A stretch of 7,831 nucleotides of DNA from Ignavibacteriales bacterium (GTDB lineage Bacteria; Bacteroidota; Ignavibacteria; Ignavibacteriales; Ignavibacteriaceae), in assembly GCA_027349615.1 (NCBI GenBank), contig DAIEML010000108.1, forward strand, positions 1 to 7,831, written 5' to 3'. Made by a program: the position numbers and the translations under genes. This document shows, in pieces, positions 6,818 to 7,831 of the stretch. The stretch's first letter is position 1. Each line of letters starts with the position of its first letter. The notes under the pieces were generated by a model, which was not told the DNA's origin, did no database searches, and saw only the letters and a list, made by a program, of their open reading frames with translations.

Positions 6818-7192
6818 ATGGAAAGCGAGTTAAATATGTCCGCAGAACATGCAGACGAATGGGGAAGAGAACCCAATGAATTGTTGAACAATTTATCCGG
6901 CGAACAACTTGAATTACCGGATAATACTAAAGAAGAATATTTTGTTCCTCGAAGTTTGGGACGTAAGAAAAAACAAGAAGAAGATGACGATGACGATGAT
7001 TTCGATGATGATGGCGAAGAGGAAGATGATTTAGAAGATGAAGACGATTATTACAAAGATGATGAAGAAGATGATGAATTTAAAGATGATGAAGAAGAAC
7101 CTTCTGAAGATGAAGACTTTTACGAAGAAGATTTTGATTTTGATGAAGACGAAGATGACTTTGATGAAGACGAGGATGTTCCCTACAATTAA
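6818..7192 (+). CDS. Extremely acidic Asp/Glu-rich small protein, function unknown
   Basis: I do not recognise this 124-residue protein. By count, 33 Asp and 31 Glu make up just over half of it, against only 9 Lys plus Arg. Residues 1-50 are of normal composition (a few Trp, Leu and Pro residues, and the stretch EEYFVPRSLG); a short basic patch, R-K-K-K (49-52), then opens an almost pure acidic tail (54-120) broken only by aromatics (Phe, Tyr) at intervals, ending V-P-Y-N. There is no signal peptide or membrane segment, so it should be cytosolic, and the tail is likely disordered. The family is not evident: acidic tails of this sort occur in RNA polymerase delta subunits, nucleic-acid mimics and chaperone or ribosome-associated proteins, but the delta-type folded N-terminal domain is absent. 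A good AGGAG site precedes the ATG. The gene is monocistronic, divergent from the Nudix unit and convergent with hldD 28 bases away. Coding status is supported by the ribosome site and by near-exclusive GAA/GAT/GAC codons in one frame. Confidence 0.78.
   Translation: MESELNMSAEHADEWGREPNELLNNLSGEQLELPDNTKEEYFVPRSLGRKKKQEEDDDDDDFDDDGEEEDDLEDEDDYYKDDEEDDEFKDDEEEPSEDEDFYEEDFDFDEDEDDFDEDEDVPYN
7055..7098 (+). repeat. In-frame 27-base direct repeat in the acidic tail
   Basis: A 17-base identical unit (AAAGATGATGAAGAAGA) occurs at 7055-7071 and 7082-7098, a period of 27 bases or nine codons (K-D-D-E-E...). The period is a multiple of three, so gain or loss of a unit would keep the frame. Confidence 0.6.
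7139..7173 (+). repeat. In-frame 21-base direct repeat near the end of the acidic tail
   Basis: TTTGATGAAGACGA occurs at 7139-7152 and 7160-7173, a 21-base (seven-codon) period coding F-D-E-D-E-D-D. As with the neighbouring 27-base repeat, the period keeps the frame, which fits growth of the tail by slippage or unequal crossing-over. Confidence 0.6.
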
Positions 7193-7220
7193 ATTATTGC
7201 AGGTAAATTTTCTTCATTTT

Positions 7221-7831
7221 TTACAAACCCAAATATTTTTCCTTTAATAGAAAATTTTTAACATAGTCGGTTACGCCATCTTCCAGTGAAGAAATTGGAT
7301 TTGAGTAACCGGCTTTTTTAATTTTCTCCAATCTAGCTTCAGTAAAATATTGGTACTTATCAGCAAGATGTGGGGGAAGTTCTATGTATTCAATATTAAC
7401 TGGCTTGCCAAGTGCATTGAATAAAGATGTTACCAAATCATTCCACGTACGCGCTTTGCCAGAGCCGATGTTATAAATTCCATTTTTATCTTTGTTATCA
7501 AGGAAAAACAAAGTCATATCAACGGCATCTTTAACATAAATAAAATCGCGCATTTGTTCGCCGTCTTTATAGTTTGAATTTTTAGATTTGAAAAGCTTCA
7601 CTTTTCCGGTGCTCACAATTTGCTCAAAAGCTTTGTGTACAACACTTCGCATGTCGCCTTTATGATATTCATTTGGTCCGAAAACATTAAAATATTTTAC
7701 ACCGACAATTTTATCAATAATTCCCTGTTTAATTGCCCAGGTATCAAATAAATTTTTTGAATAACCGTACATGTTTAATGGTTTAAGCGATTGACAAATT
7801 TTTTCATCATCTTTAAAACCAAGCGAGCCGT
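7221..7831 (-). CDS. hldD: ADP-L-glycero-D-manno-heptose 6-epimerase, C-terminal two thirds (5' end outside window)
   Basis: This extended short-chain dehydrogenase converts ADP-D-glycero-D-manno-heptose to the L-glycero form, the last step in making the activated heptose for the lipopolysaccharide inner core, in the cytosol. The window holds about 202 codons of a protein usually 310-330 long; the NADP-binding Rossmann N-terminus lies beyond the right edge, and the frame stays open to base 7831. The catalytic Y-G-Y-S-K (YxxxK) is present just upstream of the L-F-D-T-W helix, preceded by G-F-K-D-D-E and L-K-P-L-N-M as in E. coli HldD. Further matches are Y-F-N-V-F-G-P-N-E-Y-H-K, M-R-D-F-I-Y-V-K-D, G-I-Y-N-I-G-S-G and Y-Q-Y-F-T-E-A. 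The ATG at 7770-7772 is internal, not the start. It implies heptose-containing lipopolysaccharide and a Gram-negative envelope. It is convergent with the acidic-protein gene, 28 bases apart, with no strong terminator between. Confidence 0.96.
   Translation of the reverse strand, partial: GSLGFKDDEKICQSLKPLNMYGYSKNLFDTWAIKQGIIDKIVGVKYFNVFGPNEYHKGDMRSVVHKAFEQIVSTGKVKLFKSKNSNYKDGEQMRDFIYVKDAVDMTLFFLDNKDKNGIYNIGSGKARTWNDLVTSLFNALGKPVNIEYIELPPHLADKYQYFTEARLEKIKKAGYSNPISSLEDGVTDYVKNFLLKEKYLGL

Noticed and set aside
6818..7192. Calling the acidic protein an RNA polymerase delta (RpoE) subunit
   Set aside because: The acidic tail is similar in character, but the N-terminal part is only about 50 residues and shows no recognisable delta-type winged-helix domain.
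7038..7247. A Met/Lys/Thr-rich plus-strand frame overlapping the acidic gene
   Set aside because: It is the shifted reading of the GATGAAGAA-rich acidic tail, without its own ribosome site, and it runs into the hldD end.
7205..7257. Nine-base inverted repeat AAATTTTCT / AGAAAATTT between the convergent acidic and hldD genes, considered as a shared terminator
   Set aside because: The arms are 35 bases apart, contain a single G-C pair and lack a proper hairpin and T-run; probably chance in AT-rich sequence.

Overview
The window is AT-rich, gene-dense bacterial DNA with Gram-negative envelope genes: an outer-membrane TolC-type channel, a periplasmic adaptor and a lipopolysaccharide heptose epimerase. 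Low GC, AAA/GAA/ATT-rich codon use and clear Shine-Dalgarno sites before some genes (GGGAGA, AGGAG) suggest the Bacteroidota/Chlorobi/Ignavibacteria group, more likely Ignavibacteria-like than classical Bacteroidetes. That placement is inference; there is no rRNA or marker gene here.

Layout, left to right. Positions 1-159 (+) hold the open C-terminal end of a gene entering from outside; its last residues resemble the dimerisation helix of MerR-type regulators. It overlaps, tail to tail, a minus-strand acyltransferase-like membrane protein (89-586) about half the usual family length. Next come three minus-strand genes of a tripartite efflux system, transcribed from about 4850 down to 635: HlyD/MacA-type adaptor (3388-4773), MacB/FtsX-type ABC permease (2096-3391, joined by a 4-base ATGA overlap) and TolC-type outer-membrane factor (635-2074). 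The truncated acyltransferase follows 48 bases after the TolC gene. No ATP-binding subunit is encoded in the window, so the pump's motor must come from elsewhere.

Positions 4911-6613 (minus) carry a two-gene unit: a MutT/MutX/MTH1-like Nudix hydrolase (6149-6613), whose stop codon overlaps by one base (TAATG) the start of an ArsB/NhaD/CitMHS-superfamily ion transporter (4911-6149). A 204-base divergent spacer (6614-6817), very AT-rich with promoter-like elements on both strands, separates this unit from a plus-strand gene for a 124-residue protein of which about half the residues are Asp or Glu (6818-7192). Facing it, and running off the right edge, is the C-terminal two thirds of HldD, ADP-L-glycero-D-manno-heptose 6-epimerase (7221-7831, minus).

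Most of the window is ordinary envelope and housekeeping content. The points most worth a second look are the extreme acidic protein, the half-length acyltransferase with an antisense overlap at its end, and the efflux operon without its ATPase. I see no CRISPR array, IS element, tRNA or rRNA, and no gene-free stretch above 300 bases.
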